From: Bacteroidales bacterium | Lineage (GTDB): Bacteria; Bacteroidota; Bacteroidia; Bacteroidales; UBA3824 | DNA length: 64,000 nt | Direction: 5' to 3' | NCBI GenBank assembly: GCA_016286055.1 | Contig: JAEERW010000004.1 | Location: 62,001-126,000 of the forward strand | Part shown: positions 35,039 through 45,000 of the stretch, in pieces | Layout: each line of letters begins with the position of its first letter | How positions within the stretch are numbered: position 1 is the stretch's first letter | Notes under the pieces: model-generated | The model's input: the letters and a program-made list of their open reading frames with translations, nothing else | Database searches by the model: none | What the model was told of the DNA's origin: nothing | Made by a program: the position numbers and the translations under genes

Positions 35039-35069
35039 CAAACTTAGTAGTTTTTTTTATAAATACAAA
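35039..35069 (-). promoter_or_regulatory. Promoter of the pheA-tyrA-DAHPS/CM-aroD operon
   Basis: Minus-strand TTTG (35066-35069) and TAAGTTTG (35039-35046) are exactly 19 bp apart. The start site is expected near 35033, about 18 nt before the leader-peptide ATG and 170 nt before pheA. Confidence 0.78.
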
Positions 35070-35172
35070 AAGGCATACCATTTTTTTTAATTAATTCTAT
35101 AAATAAGGAGGAAGTATAAATTCAATTCACGTAAAAAATTTTAATTTTTTTTAACAAATAAAGAAAAAAAAG

Positions 35173-35201
35173 TTTGCACAATCAGATTTTTTATAATTTT
35201 G
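35173..35201 (+). promoter_or_regulatory. Promoter of the lipoprotein gene at 35249
   Basis: TTTG (35173-35176) and TAATTTTG (35194-35201) are 17 bp apart. The leader would be about 40 nt. It is divergent from the pheA promoter about 100 bp away. The intervening A/T-rich sequence shows no other feature. Confidence 0.65.
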
Positions 35202-35248
35202 CAGTGCAAAATAAAAAATATAAAAACAATATTAAATTTTTTACTACT

Positions 35249-35902
35249 ATGAAAAAATTCTTTTATGTAGCAGCAATAGCTGCTTTGGCTCTCGCATCTT
35301 GCAAGGGCGGCAACAACAACGCAGAAGGCAACACCACCGAAGGCACAGAACAAACAGCAACTCAAGACGCAGCAGCACAGCAGGCAGCAGCAGAAGAGCA
35401 GGCACTTGCATCTGCAAAATCATTCCAAGGCTGGATTGAATCGATCAACGGACAAGACTACATCATCCGCAACGCTGACGGACAGACCATCACAGTAAAA
35501 ATCGCTAACCCTGGCGAGGAACTTATCGAAGGTGAGCCCATTATCATCAAATACATCGAAGCTGACGGCGCTAACAAAGCAGCTACCGACAATGCTAAAT
35601 CGCTCGACCTCACTCAGGCCGCAAACTTCAAGAAACTCCTCGGCAAATGGGGCACAGCCAACAACGAAATCACATTCGAACTCCGCAAGAGCGGCAAATG
35701 CAAAAACGTTGGCAAAGGTCAGAAAACCGAATTCAAATCTTGGCGTATGAAAGACAACAACACCATCGAATTTGAAGTAGCTAACGGCGATAATTCTTTC
35801 TACATGCCATGGGGTGTTGAAAACCTCAGCGACGAATCTTTAACTTTGAAAAATGGCGAAGCTAAATTTGAAATGACCCGCATCGACAGCAACCGCGAGT
35901 AA
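35249..35902 (+). CDS. Lipocalin-like lipoprotein
   Basis: 217 aa from the ATG at 35249, chosen because it opens a clear lipoprotein signal MKKFFYVAAIAALALASC. The mature protein starts with an Asn/Gln/Ala-rich linker (NNNAEGNTTEGTEQTATQDA), then an OB-like or beta-rich part (FQGWIESINGQDYIIRNADG). The C-terminal ~75 residues look like a small lipocalin-type domain (LLGKWGTANNEITFELRKSG; FEVANGDNSFYMPWGVENLS). Function is unknown; it is probably periplasmic or outer-membrane anchored. It ends in a strong terminator, so it is monocistronic. Confidence 0.75.
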   Translation: MKKFFYVAAIAALALASCKGGNNNAEGNTTEGTEQTATQDAAAQQAAAEEQALASAKSFQGWIESINGQDYIIRNADGQTITVKIANPGEELIEGEPIIIKYIEADGANKAATDNAKSLDLTQAANFKKLLGKWGTANNEITFELRKSGKCKNVGKGQKTEFKSWRMKDNNTIEFEVANGDNSFYMPWGVENLSDESLTLKNGEAKFEMTRIDSNRE

Positions 35903-35925
35903 TCTTAAACTCTCATATTAATTAG

Positions 35926-35967
35926 AAATCCCGGTCCGACATAATTATTCGAGCCGGGATTTTTTTT
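35926..35967 (+). terminator. Terminator after the lipocalin-like gene
   Basis: AAATCCCGG (35926-35934) and CCGGGATTT (35954-35962) form a 9-bp stem followed by T8. Confidence 0.88.
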
Positions 35968-35998
35968 GCTGCATGTTATGGTTTTCACGAATTATTTA

Positions 35999-36006
35999 TA
36001 TATTTG
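35999..36006 (+). promoter_or_regulatory. Candidate -7 box for ffh
   Basis: TATATTTG is a perfect TAnnTTTG match, 40 bp before the ffh ATG. The -33 element is not clear. Confidence 0.45.
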
Positions 36007-36046
36007 CGCCTTGTAAAATAGCGAAAACCAATTAAAAGAAAACATA

Positions 36047-37384
36047 ATGTTTGAAAGTCTAAGCGAAAAACTCGAACAGTCGTTCAAAAAGATAAAAGGC
36101 GACGGCAAACTTACCGAAATCAACGTTGTGGACGCACTTAAAGATGTGCGCCGCGCATTGCTCGACGCCGACGTTAACTACAACATAGTAAAGGATTTTA
36201 CCAACAACGTAAAAGAAAAGGCTCTTGGTTCCGAAGTTCAGGGACAACTTAACCCTACCCAGTTGATGATCAAGATTGTTCACGACGAACTCATCACCCT
36301 TATGGGTACTACCGAATCAGAAGTAAACCTCAAAGCCGACCCAGCCATCATTCTTATCGCTGGTCTGCAAGGTTCTGGTAAAACCACTTTCTCGGGCAAA
36401 TTTGCCAACTTTGTAAAAAGCAAAAAAGGCAAAAAGCCGTTGCTCGTGGCTGGCGACGTTTACCGTCCTGCCGCTATCGACCAGTTGAAAGTGCTCGCAT
36501 CGCAAATTGATGTTCCTGTTTATACTGTAGAAGGCGAAAAGAACCCCGTAAAAATTGCCCGCGACGCCATTAAGCAAGCCAAGCAAAACGGCAACGACGT
36601 GGTAATCATCGACACCGCCGGACGTTTGGCTGTTGACGAGGAGATGATGACCGAGATCTCAAACATCAAAAACGAGACAAAACCCACCGAGATACTCTTT
36701 GTAGTAGACTCGATGACAGGTCAAGACGCAGTAAACACCGCAAAGGCATTCAACGACCGACTCAACTTCGACGGCGTGGTGCTCACAAAACTCGACGGTG
36801 ACACCCGTGGTGGTGCTGCACTCTCTATCCGATACACTGTAGACAAGCCAATAAAATTTGTATCCTCTGGCGAAAAAATCGACGCCCTCGACATATTCTA
36901 CCCTGCACGTATGGCCGACCGTATCCTCGGCATGGGCGACATCGTTTCGTTGGCAGAACGCCTGCAAGCTCAATACGACGCTGAGGAAGCTGCCAAACTG
37001 CAACAGAAAATCCGCAAAGACCAGTTCAATTTCAACGATTTTCTCGACCAGATACAGCAGATCAAGAAGATGGGTAGCCTCAAAGACCTCGCCGCAATGA
37101 TTCCTGGCGTAGGCAAGGCTATCAAAAACTTAGACATCAGCGACGACGCTTTCAAAGAGATTGAGGCGATTATCAAATCTATGACTCCTTTTGAACGCGA
37201 ACACCCCGACATTATCAACGGTTCGCGCCGCCGCCGCATTGCCGACGGTTCGGGAACAGAGGTGGCAATAGTAAACCGCCTTCTCAAACAATTTGAAGAA
37301 ACCCGCAAAATGATGAAAATGCTCTCAGGCGGAGGCGGACGCCGTCTTATGGGTATGATGTCGGGCTTGGGAAGACATAGATAA
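36047..37384 (+). CDS. ffh: Signal recognition particle protein Ffh
   Basis: 445 aa; a GTPase that recognises nascent membrane proteins and delivers them to FtsY and the translocon. N domain about 1-90 and G domain about 95-295: G1 [26 protein letters not shown], and G4/G5 region [14 protein letters not shown]. The Met-rich M domain (about 330-445) binds 4.5S RNA and signal peptides and ends [20 protein letters not shown]. Family length. folD starts 14 bp after the stop, so the two are probably co-transcribed. The 4.5S RNA gene was not found in the window. Confidence 0.97.
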   Translation: MFESLSEKLEQSFKKIKGDGKLTEINVVDALKDVRRALLDADVNYNIVKDFTNNVKEKALGSEVQGQLNPTQLMIKIVHDELITLMGTTESEVNLKADPAIILIAGLQGSGKTTFSGKFANFVKSKKGKKPLLVAGDVYRPAAIDQLKVLASQIDVPVYTVEGEKNPVKIARDAIKQAKQNGNDVVIIDTAGRLAVDEEMMTEISNIKNETKPTEILFVVDSMTGQDAVNTAKAFNDRLNFDGVVLTKLDGDTRGGAALSIRYTVDKPIKFVSSGEKIDALDIFYPARMADRILGMGDIVSLAERLQAQYDAEEAAKLQQKIRKDQFNFNDFLDQIQQIKKMGSLKDLAAMIPGVGKAIKNLDISDDAFKEIEAIIKSMTPFEREHPDIINGSRRRRIADGSGTEVAIVNRLLKQFEETRKMMKMLSGGGGRRLMGMMSGLGRHR

Positions 37385-37398
37385 ACACCTTATATAAT

Positions 37399-38265
37399 AT
37401 GACACTCATAGACGGAAAACAGACATCGGCAGAAATCAAAGCCGAAATAGCACAAGAAGTAAAGCAGATGATTGCCGAGGGCAAAAAAGCCCCGCACCTT
37501 GCTGCTGTGCTTGTAGGTCACGACGGTGGCAGCGAAACATACGTTGCCCACAAAATAAAATCGTGCGAGGAGGTTGGTTTTAAATCGTCGCTCATAAGAT
37601 TTGAAGACGACGCCACCGAGCAGCAGATTCTCGACACTGTGGCAAAACTCAACAACGACCCCGACGTAGACGGTTTTATTGTTCAACTGCCCCTCCCAAA
37701 ACATATCAACGAGCAGAAAATAATCGAAGCCATATCGCCCAAAAAAGATGTTGACGGATTCCACCCCGTAAACCTTGGACGTTTGGTGGCTGGATTAGAT
37801 ACATTTGTTTCGGCTACTCCTTCGGGAATAGTTGACCTTATAAAACGCTACAAGATAGAAACTTCGGGCAAACACTGCGTAATCATAGGTCGTAGCAATA
37901 TCGTTGGACGTCCGCTGAGCATCCTTATGAGCCAGAAGGGCATCGACGCTACTGTTACCGTTTGCCACAGCCGTACCGAAAACCTCAAAGAGATAGCCCG
38001 TACAGCCGATATTTTGGTTGCCGCACTCGGTCGTCCCGGATTCGTTACTGCCGACATGGTAAAAGACGGAGCCGCTGTTATCGACGTGGGCACCACACGC
38101 GTTCCATGCGCCGACACAAAATCTGGTTTCAGGCTAAAAGGCGACGTTGATTTTGAAACAGTATCGCCCAAATGTTCGTATATAACACCGGTACCAGGCG
38201 GCGTAGGTCCTATGACGATTTGCTCGCTGCTCAAAAACACTCTCAAAGCCGCAAAACAGAGATAA
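37399..38265 (+). CDS. folD: Bifunctional methylene-THF dehydrogenase / methenyl-THF cyclohydrolase
   Basis: 288 aa; interconverts 5,10-methylene-, methenyl- and 10-formyl-tetrahydrofolate, with NADP. Signatures are the catalytic-lysine region [45 protein letters not shown], the dinucleotide motif [13 protein letters not shown], and [15 protein letters not shown]. Full family length. It supplies the formyl donor used by PurH at 4379. It ends with a very strong hairpin. Confidence 0.97.
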   Translation: MTLIDGKQTSAEIKAEIAQEVKQMIAEGKKAPHLAAVLVGHDGGSETYVAHKIKSCEEVGFKSSLIRFEDDATEQQILDTVAKLNNDPDVDGFIVQLPLPKHINEQKIIEAISPKKDVDGFHPVNLGRLVAGLDTFVSATPSGIVDLIKRYKIETSGKHCVIIGRSNIVGRPLSILMSQKGIDATVTVCHSRTENLKEIARTADILVAALGRPGFVTADMVKDGAAVIDVGTTRVPCADTKSGFRLKGDVDFETVSPKCSYITPVPGGVGPMTICSLLKNTLKAAKQR

Positions 38266-38280
38266 TGTTTTAAGAAGCAT

Positions 38281-38327
38281 ACAAAAAAACGCCGCAAAAA
38301 GATGTTCCTTTTGCGGCGTTTTTTTGT
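38281..38327 (+). terminator. Terminator after folD
   Basis: A perfect 19-bp stem: arms 38281-38299 and 38309-38327, with core CGCCGCAAAA and TTTTGCGGCG, a 9-nt loop and T7. The next gene starts only 17 bp later. Confidence 0.92.
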
Positions 38328-38343
38328 AAATTAATAGATACTT

Positions 38344-40422
38344 ATGCAACGCCTATTTGCAATACTTATAACAATAACAACGATGATACCGTGGAACGTT
38401 TCTGCCCAAAATCCACCAGTTCCACCCAACGATAGCAACAAGGCGTCGTATTACAACAACATTGCAACCAATTCAGAAAACATCGACTCTGTTATCCATT
38501 TTGCCACACTCTCGCTTAAATACTGCAACCAAACCGACTACCCACTCATTGCCTCAAACTATTTCTGCATTAGCAAGTCGTACTATATGCAAAACAAGTC
38601 GACAGAAGCGTTGACCTATTGTCTTATGGCATTGGACATTAACAAAAAAACAGATAACCAATCTGAATTAGCCCGCAACTACATCTTAGCCGCCAAATGC
38701 TACAACGACATCAGCATCAAAGACAGCATTTTCTACTATTTTGATAAGGCGCTCGACATCTATACCAAACTTCACGACACAGCAAACATTGCGTACACCT
38801 ATCAGTCGATAGGTTCGGTAAATGTTGACCTCGGATTTCCAAAAACCGCCCGAAAATACTACCTTTACGCTCTCGAAATAGATTCATTATCAGGCAACTA
38901 CCTTGATATGGCATTCGACTACCAAAACATAGCCTTTGCCGAAACCGAAACTGGTGCTAAAAAAAACGCACTCGAATACCTACGCAAATCTGTGCAGATA
39001 TTCGACACTGCCACTACATCCGACCCATACTACATCTACATCAAATACGCCACATATCTCGGACTCACAGCCACATACATAAATTTTGCCCAAGAAACTG
39101 GCGAAAAAAAATATGCCGACAGCAGTTACCACTATATCCAAAAAATAGGCAACTACTTCATATCCAATGGTGTGTATAGTTCTGAAATTTTCAAGGCCAT
39201 ATACTACGCCCGTTACCTATCGTTTTGCAACCAGCACAAAGCAGCCTTACAAACTCTTATCGACTGCAAGCCGCTATTAGAATTAGGCGAAGGTATTACA
39301 ATGCTTACACAATACTACGGACAACTTTCGGAAGAATACGCTTATTTGGGCAAATATAAAGAAGCCTACGACAATTTTAAAATAATGCACGAATACCGCA
39401 TTTCGTCGGCTAACGACAGCACTATGAATGTGATTGCAGACTTCAAAGCCGAACAGGAGAGCAAAATACAGCAAGCCGAAAACAACCGTCTTGAAGCCGA
39501 AAAAACTAAACTACAAACCATAATCACATCGCTTGTGGTAGGACTCATTCTTGCAGTGTTGCTTGTATTCGTTATCATTACGGCATTAAAAACCAAACAC
39601 AAATCAAACCAGCAGTTGTCGGATGTAAACAAAAAGTTGTACCGAAGCATAACATACGCTCAGAGAATACAAAAAGCGGTAATAACGGCACAAAAAGAGA
39701 TCAACCGGCTATTTCCCGAAAACTTTGTATTCTATCGCCCTCGCGACATACTCAGCGGCGACTTTTACCATGTAACACAATGCGGCAGATACCACGTGTT
39801 AGTTACTGCCGACTGCACAGGTCACGGCATTCCCGGAGCGTGCTTATCGATGTTGGGCATTTCGGCGCTCAAAGAGTTTTGCGTTACCGAAAAAGATGCC
39901 GAAAATCCGGGCACCATACTCGACCGTATGCGCGACTTTGTAAAATCTACCCTCACCTCTGGCAATCAGAGCGCAATTGGCGAAGGCATGGACATGACCA
40001 TTTGCAGTTTCGACTTTGAAGCAATGGAGATGCGATACGCCACTGCCAACCAAACAGCATACCTTATACGCCGTGGCGAAGTGCACAAACTAAGGGGCGA
40101 CTCTATGCCTGTGGGATTCTATGTAGTTGAAATCGAACATTTTACAACCTTTATTCAGCCATTAGAAAAAGGCGATATGGTATATACTTTTTCCGATGGC
40201 ATACAAGACCAGCCCGGTGGCGAAATAATCAATACTTCAAACCACAAAATAGCCAACATAATTGGCCGCAAGTTTTCGAGCAAAGGTCTTGTCAACTTCT
40301 TAAAAGAAAACTATTACCGTTCTACTGAAACCCAATACCGACTTCTTGAAAAAACTATCGACGACTGGCGAAACGGCCGTCCCCTCATTGATGATATGAC
40401 CATGATTGGTATCAGAGTGTAA
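38344..40422 (+). CDS. TPR-containing membrane SpoIIE-family protein phosphatase
   Basis: 692 aa. A signal peptide (about 1-20, MQRLFAILITITTMIPWNVS) is followed by a periplasmic array of TPR-like helices (about 40-370, e.g. AYTYQSIGSVNVDLGFPKTA). A short coiled segment and one membrane helix (about 400-422, SLVVGLILAVLLVFVIITAL) follow. The cytoplasmic PP2C/SpoIIE phosphatase domain (about 445-690) keeps the metal ligands: SGDFYHV, VTADCTGHGIPGA, FSDGIQD and the terminal DDMTMIGI. It should dephosphorylate a Ser/Thr-phosphorylated regulator (SpoIIAA- or SiaC-like) in response to an envelope signal. SiaC at 60577 is a possible target. There is hardly room for a promoter between the folD terminator and its ATG. 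Confidence 0.9.
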   Translation: MQRLFAILITITTMIPWNVSAQNPPVPPNDSNKASYYNNIATNSENIDSVIHFATLSLKYCNQTDYPLIASNYFCISKSYYMQNKSTEALTYCLMALDINKKTDNQSELARNYILAAKCYNDISIKDSIFYYFDKALDIYTKLHDTANIAYTYQSIGSVNVDLGFPKTARKYYLYALEIDSLSGNYLDMAFDYQNIAFAETETGAKKNALEYLRKSVQIFDTATTSDPYYIYIKYATYLGLTATYINFAQETGEKKYADSSYHYIQKIGNYFISNGVYSSEIFKAIYYARYLSFCNQHKAALQTLIDCKPLLELGEGITMLTQYYGQLSEEYAYLGKYKEAYDNFKIMHEYRISSANDSTMNVIADFKAEQESKIQQAENNRLEAEKTKLQTIITSLVVGLILAVLLVFVIITALKTKHKSNQQLSDVNKKLYRSITYAQRIQKAVITAQKEINRLFPENFVFYRPRDILSGDFYHVTQCGRYHVLVTADCTGHGIPGACLSMLGISALKEFCVTEKDAENPGTILDRMRDFVKSTLTSGNQSAIGEGMDMTICSFDFEAMEMRYATANQTAYLIRRGEVHKLRGDSMPVGFYVVEIEHFTTFIQPLEKGDMVYTFSDGIQDQPGGEIINTSNHKIANIIGRKFSSKGLVNFLKENYYRSTETQYRLLEKTIDDWRNGRPLIDDMTMIGIRV

Positions 40423-40428
40423 AAAAAA

Positions 40429-40457
40429 TCCTCCCAGCAGTGCAAGGAGGACTTTTT
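40429..40457. terminator. Bidirectional terminator between SpoIIE phosphatase and SusD genes
   Basis: TCCTCC (40429-40434) and GGAGGA (40446-40451) form a stem flanked by A8 and T6, serving convergent genes. Confidence 0.78.
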
Positions 40458-40474
40458 TATATCGCAAACAGATA

Positions 40475-42055
40475 CTACAAGTTGTTGGGATGGTCGTAAG
40501 AAGATTTTCTTACGTCCCAGTACATTTTTGAATAGTAGTTGTTTGTACCATCTTTGAGTTTCTGCAAAGCGTTGTTGAAAGCGTCACCGTTGAGAGTGCT
40601 CTCGATAACGGGATACTTAACACGTGCTATGATATCGCCCTTGGTATCGTTGAGAGGTGAGAATTTAATATTTTTGCCATCTAACGCGCCTACATTTTCG
40701 CCTGGACGAATCAACTGCTCAGGATAACCTGTACGGCGGATTTCGGTCCAAGCCTCTGTACCATTGGCATAAAGGTCGATATATTTCTGAATAGCGCAAG
40801 CCTCAGCGTCAACCTTGGTAGAAACAGCGGCTATATAAGCCTGCTTGTCTACTTCACTAACAACCACGCCAGAAAGATTGCTCCAGTAGTCGATAGATGC
40901 TTCTACACCAGCAATGTAGTACGAAGGATCGTAATTGTTGTACTCGCAAAGGATAAACTGCAATTCGGCGTATGTCATCACTGGCACAGCAAACTCTTTT
41001 GTCAAAATATATGGCTGAGTTCTATACCAATTGGGAGCAGAGCCTGCGAATTTAGCCTGTGTACCGGTAGGAGCGGCATATGATATACCATTGTATTCTC
41101 CAGCACTGTTGGGAGTTGTAAAAATTTTAAGACGAGGGTCTACAACGCCAGTCCAAGGGTGCGATTTGCCGTTGAGAGTATCTGGCTGACCTTTGAGAAT
41201 ATCTACAAATGGTTTGAGGATAGTAAGGTCGTTACGTCCGTCGACATAGAAACCTTCATAAAATTTACAATAATCCGAACCTGCAGAAGCATACTTAAAG
41301 TAAGCGGCATCGTCGTTGCTATCCATCACGCCGTCAGCCAATGCCTCGGCAATGTATGTTTTCCAATTAGGATCAACCTTCGACAAGTGGATAGCAAGAC
41401 GGCATTTGAGCGAGTTTGCCAATTTTTTCCACTTAGAAGCGTCTCCTCCAAAGATAACATCGCCACTTACAAAAGCATCCTCGTCTTCCTTAATTTGGGC
41501 AGCTGCTTCTGTAAGTTCTTTGATAAGATCAGCGTAGATATCTTTTTGGTCGTCGAATTTGGCGTAAACCATGTTATCACTTACCAATTTCAGAGCCTCG
41601 GAGTATGGAACTGCACCCCAAGTATCGGTAATAATATTGAAGAGCCATACTTTCATAATGCGGGCAGCGGCAATCTGGTTGTCGTTGGCACCGTAAATAG
41701 CATTATTTGGAGCAGTAGCGGGGTCGGTATTCAGTGTAATAACATTCTGAAAGTTGGCAAGTCCCAGATAAAGATACTTGAAATAATTGTTGTTTACCGA
41801 CTCGCGCACCTGATAGCGGTCTTCCTCGGTATAGTTGCGTTGTCCGATCTGCTGGGAATAATTAAGACACTGACGTCCACTAAACCAAACGTCGTAAATA
41901 TTGTCCATAGCCCACTTTTGCGCACCACACATAACCATGTTAGATGGTACTACACGAGGATCGTTAGGGCTCTCGTTGAGTTCGTCGAGGTCGGTGCAGG
42001 CAACAGCGCCCACAGCCAACAAAGATGCGAAAAAATATTTTGATATGTTTTTCAT
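40475..42055 (-). CDS. SusD/RagB-like surface nutrient-binding lipoprotein
   Basis: 526 aa with lipoprotein signal MKNISKYFFASLLAVGAVAC (Cys20). Features of the SusD-like_2 group are visible: LNESPNDPRVVP, ARIMKVWLFNIITDTWGAVPYSEAL, KWKKLANSLKCRLAIHLS, MTYAELQFILCEYN and the end region YNPL-like DGTNNYYSKMYWD. Such proteins lid the SusC pore and capture the ligand on the cell surface. No glycoside hydrolase or protease is adjacent, so the substrate cannot be inferred; this SusD group is also linked to non-glycan ligands. Transcribed directly after the SusC gene (17-bp gap). Confidence 0.93.
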   Translation of the reverse strand: MKNISKYFFASLLAVGAVACTDLDELNESPNDPRVVPSNMVMCGAQKWAMDNIYDVWFSGRQCLNYSQQIGQRNYTEEDRYQVRESVNNNYFKYLYLGLANFQNVITLNTDPATAPNNAIYGANDNQIAAARIMKVWLFNIITDTWGAVPYSEALKLVSDNMVYAKFDDQKDIYADLIKELTEAAAQIKEDEDAFVSGDVIFGGDASKWKKLANSLKCRLAIHLSKVDPNWKTYIAEALADGVMDSNDDAAYFKYASAGSDYCKFYEGFYVDGRNDLTILKPFVDILKGQPDTLNGKSHPWTGVVDPRLKIFTTPNSAGEYNGISYAAPTGTQAKFAGSAPNWYRTQPYILTKEFAVPVMTYAELQFILCEYNNYDPSYYIAGVEASIDYWSNLSGVVVSEVDKQAYIAAVSTKVDAEACAIQKYIDLYANGTEAWTEIRRTGYPEQLIRPGENVGALDGKNIKFSPLNDTKGDIIARVKYPVIESTLNGDAFNNALQKLKDGTNNYYSKMYWDVRKSSYDHPNNL

Positions 42056-42072
42056 TTTATAATCCTCCTTGT

Positions 42073-45000
42073 TTAGAATTTAAAGTTAACAGTGAAACCA
42101 AATGTGGCAACCATAGGAGTAGCACCACCCTCGATACCTTGTGTGTTGCCCGCATTGGTAACAATCATCTCAGGGTCGAAGTGCTTAACATCGGGACCCC
42201 AAACTGCGAGGTTGCGTCCGTAAGCCGAAAGGCGGAGCGATTTAGCAAAGAAATCGGGTTTGAAACGGAATGTATATCCGAAGTTTACTTCGCGAAGTTT
42301 CACATAGTCGCTTCTAAGGATGCTCTGAGCAGCTGGTCCATCGTAAAAATTCTCATAATAATCACGGGCAGCTACCGCTTCGGTATTCACCTGTCCATCT
42401 TCGGTAACGCCATCTGATACTATACCAGTTTCACGAACATTGTTAGCAGCGGTTTCTTCTAACATACCGCAATAGCTTCCCCAAAGCACAGTGGTACTGT
42501 AGAAGTGTCCACCTTTGGAGAAATCTAAGAGGACATTGAGGTCAAAGTTTTTATAAGTAAAGGTGTTAGACCAACCACCAGTAAAATCGGGGAAGATGTC
42601 GCCGAGAGGCTCATTGTTTTCGGTGGCTTTGTAGAGACCGTATTGATTCACCACTTTGTTGCCGTTTTCGTCAAATTGGTAATTGGTACCCATTATTACG
42701 CCATACTCCTTGCCTACCACTGCTCCAACCTCAGCTTGGAAAGGAGCTGCCTGAATACGATAGTAGTCAACACCTGGGGCAAGACTCTTTACCTTATTTA
42801 TGTTGGATGCATAGGTAATGCTTGTACTCCATTCAAAATCCTTAGTTCTTACAGGAGAGCCGTGGAGGGCTACTTCTATACCCTTGTTTTCGATTTCACC
42901 AGAGTTGATTACCTTATAGAAATATCCGGTGGCTCCTGATACGGTAAGAGGAACAATCTCGTTCTCTGTGTTGGTTTTGTACAAGGTAAAATCGAGACCA
43001 AGTCGGTTAGTAAAGAACGAAAGTTCAAGACCAGTTTCCCACGATGTGGTAGATTCGGGTTTCAACTCGCTGTTGTTAAGAGTGCTTGATAGACGGTATC
43101 CTGGTGCTGTCTCATCGATTTTTGTATACGCAACGTATGTGTCGTAAACACTGTATACATCGGTATCGTTGCCCACCATAGCATATCCAACGCGTAATTT
43201 ACCGTACGAGAACCATGGCATTTTATCTTTGAGAAGTTCGGAGAACAGCCAGCTTGCTGTAACCGAAGGATATACATACACATTGTTGCCTTGTGGCAAT
43301 GTTGAAGATTTATCGCTACGGATAGTAGATTCAAGATAAATCATATCCAACCAGCTGAGGGTGACATCGCCAAATAATGAATTGATACCTTTTTCGTCAC
43401 GCCTATTGAAACCGTCGGCTGCCACAATTGAGTTTTTCAAGTTGTAGAAATCAGGAATTGCCAAACCACCTACTGTTTCGCCATAAACATATTCGTAACG
43501 GCTCTTCATAATATTGGCACCTGCCAATGCCGAAACACCAAAGTCGCCAAAACGTTGATTGTAAGAAAGTACAAACTCGTGGTTGATTTCGTATTTCTGA
43601 CGGCTGGTTTCTTTATATTTCGACTGCTCAACAGAGCCAACAGCGTTGCGCTCGTATTGTTTATCAACAAAGAAGTCGAGGTTGACCTTGTATTGAGCCT
43701 TTAAGAAGGGGAAAATCTTGTAACTTGTACCGAGGTTTCCATATACACGGTTGCGTTCGTCGTTTTCATAGTTTTTGTAACGGCTCCAATATATATTGTT
43801 GTGATATGCTGCGCTCGGATCGTCGTAACTATTGCGGTTCCACGAAGCCATAGTACCATCGGGGTATTGATAAATAGATTCCAATTCGTTAATATTCAAC
43901 TGACGCTGACCCCACTGGGTAAACTTAACCATATAGTTGTTGTCGCCGTAGCCTATCTCCTGACGACCTTTGGTGCGGCTGTTGAAGTAACTTACATTGG
44001 TGAACACATCAAATTTCTTGTCGAAGCTGGTGATGTTGCCACTAACATTAATGGTGTTTTTATACATCGACGAGTTGGGAACATAGCCATCCAAAGTGCT
44101 GTTGGTGTAACTGATACGGAATGCTCCATTGTCGGTAGATTGCGAAATTGCAATGTTGGTCTGCTGCGAAATGCCTAACTTAAAGAAGTCGCGAACATCG
44201 GAACTTGAAGGACTCCAAGGCGAAGTAGTAGGATTGCCCTGTTTGCCGCTGACCTCCCATTTAGCAAGATCATACCACGAAAGCACTTGGCGACCGTCGA
44301 ATTTTGGACCCCAGCTTTCGTCCATCTCGTAGTCTACTGTGGTATATTTTATGCCATTGATTTCAGCCTCACCAAAGTCGTCTTCACCATCGAGAGCCTC
44401 GTAGCCGTAACCGCCACCATACTGGTTCTGAAGTTTTGGAAGTTTGGTAACTACCTCAAAACCAAGAGTAGAGGTAAAATCTACATTAAATCCTGAGCCT
44501 TTCTTAGCTTTCTTGGTTGTGATCATAACCACACCGTTGGATGCGCGGCTACCATAAAGGGCTGTAGCACTTGCACCTTTAAGCACCGAAATATTTTCGA
44601 TATCATCGGGGTTGATATCCTGAATAAGGTTACCATAGTCGTAGCCACCAGCACCACGCTGAGCGTCTATCGAGTTATAGTCCTTACCTTCGATCGGCAC
44701 ACCATCTACCACAAACAATGGCTGGTTGCTACCGCTGAGCGAGTTATTGCCACGGATAATAACCTTAGAGGAACCGCCCATAGATCCTGCGCCAGAACTG
44801 ATTTGCAAACCTGCAACCTTGCCTTGCAATGCGTTAACAGGGTTGTTTAAACCGCCACGCGATTTTGAAAGTTCTTCTCCATCAACATCGGTAACAGCAT
44901 AGCCGAGGGCTTTTTTCTCACGCGAAATACCGAGTGCTGTAACTACAACCTCTTCTACCTGAAGGTCGGCTTGCATCATTACAACATCAATTGTAGTGCG

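Noticed and set aside
41159-42043. A 294-codon plus-strand frame opposite the SusD gene
   Set aside because: Antisense shadow of a clear SusD lipoprotein gene; no family match and no promoter.
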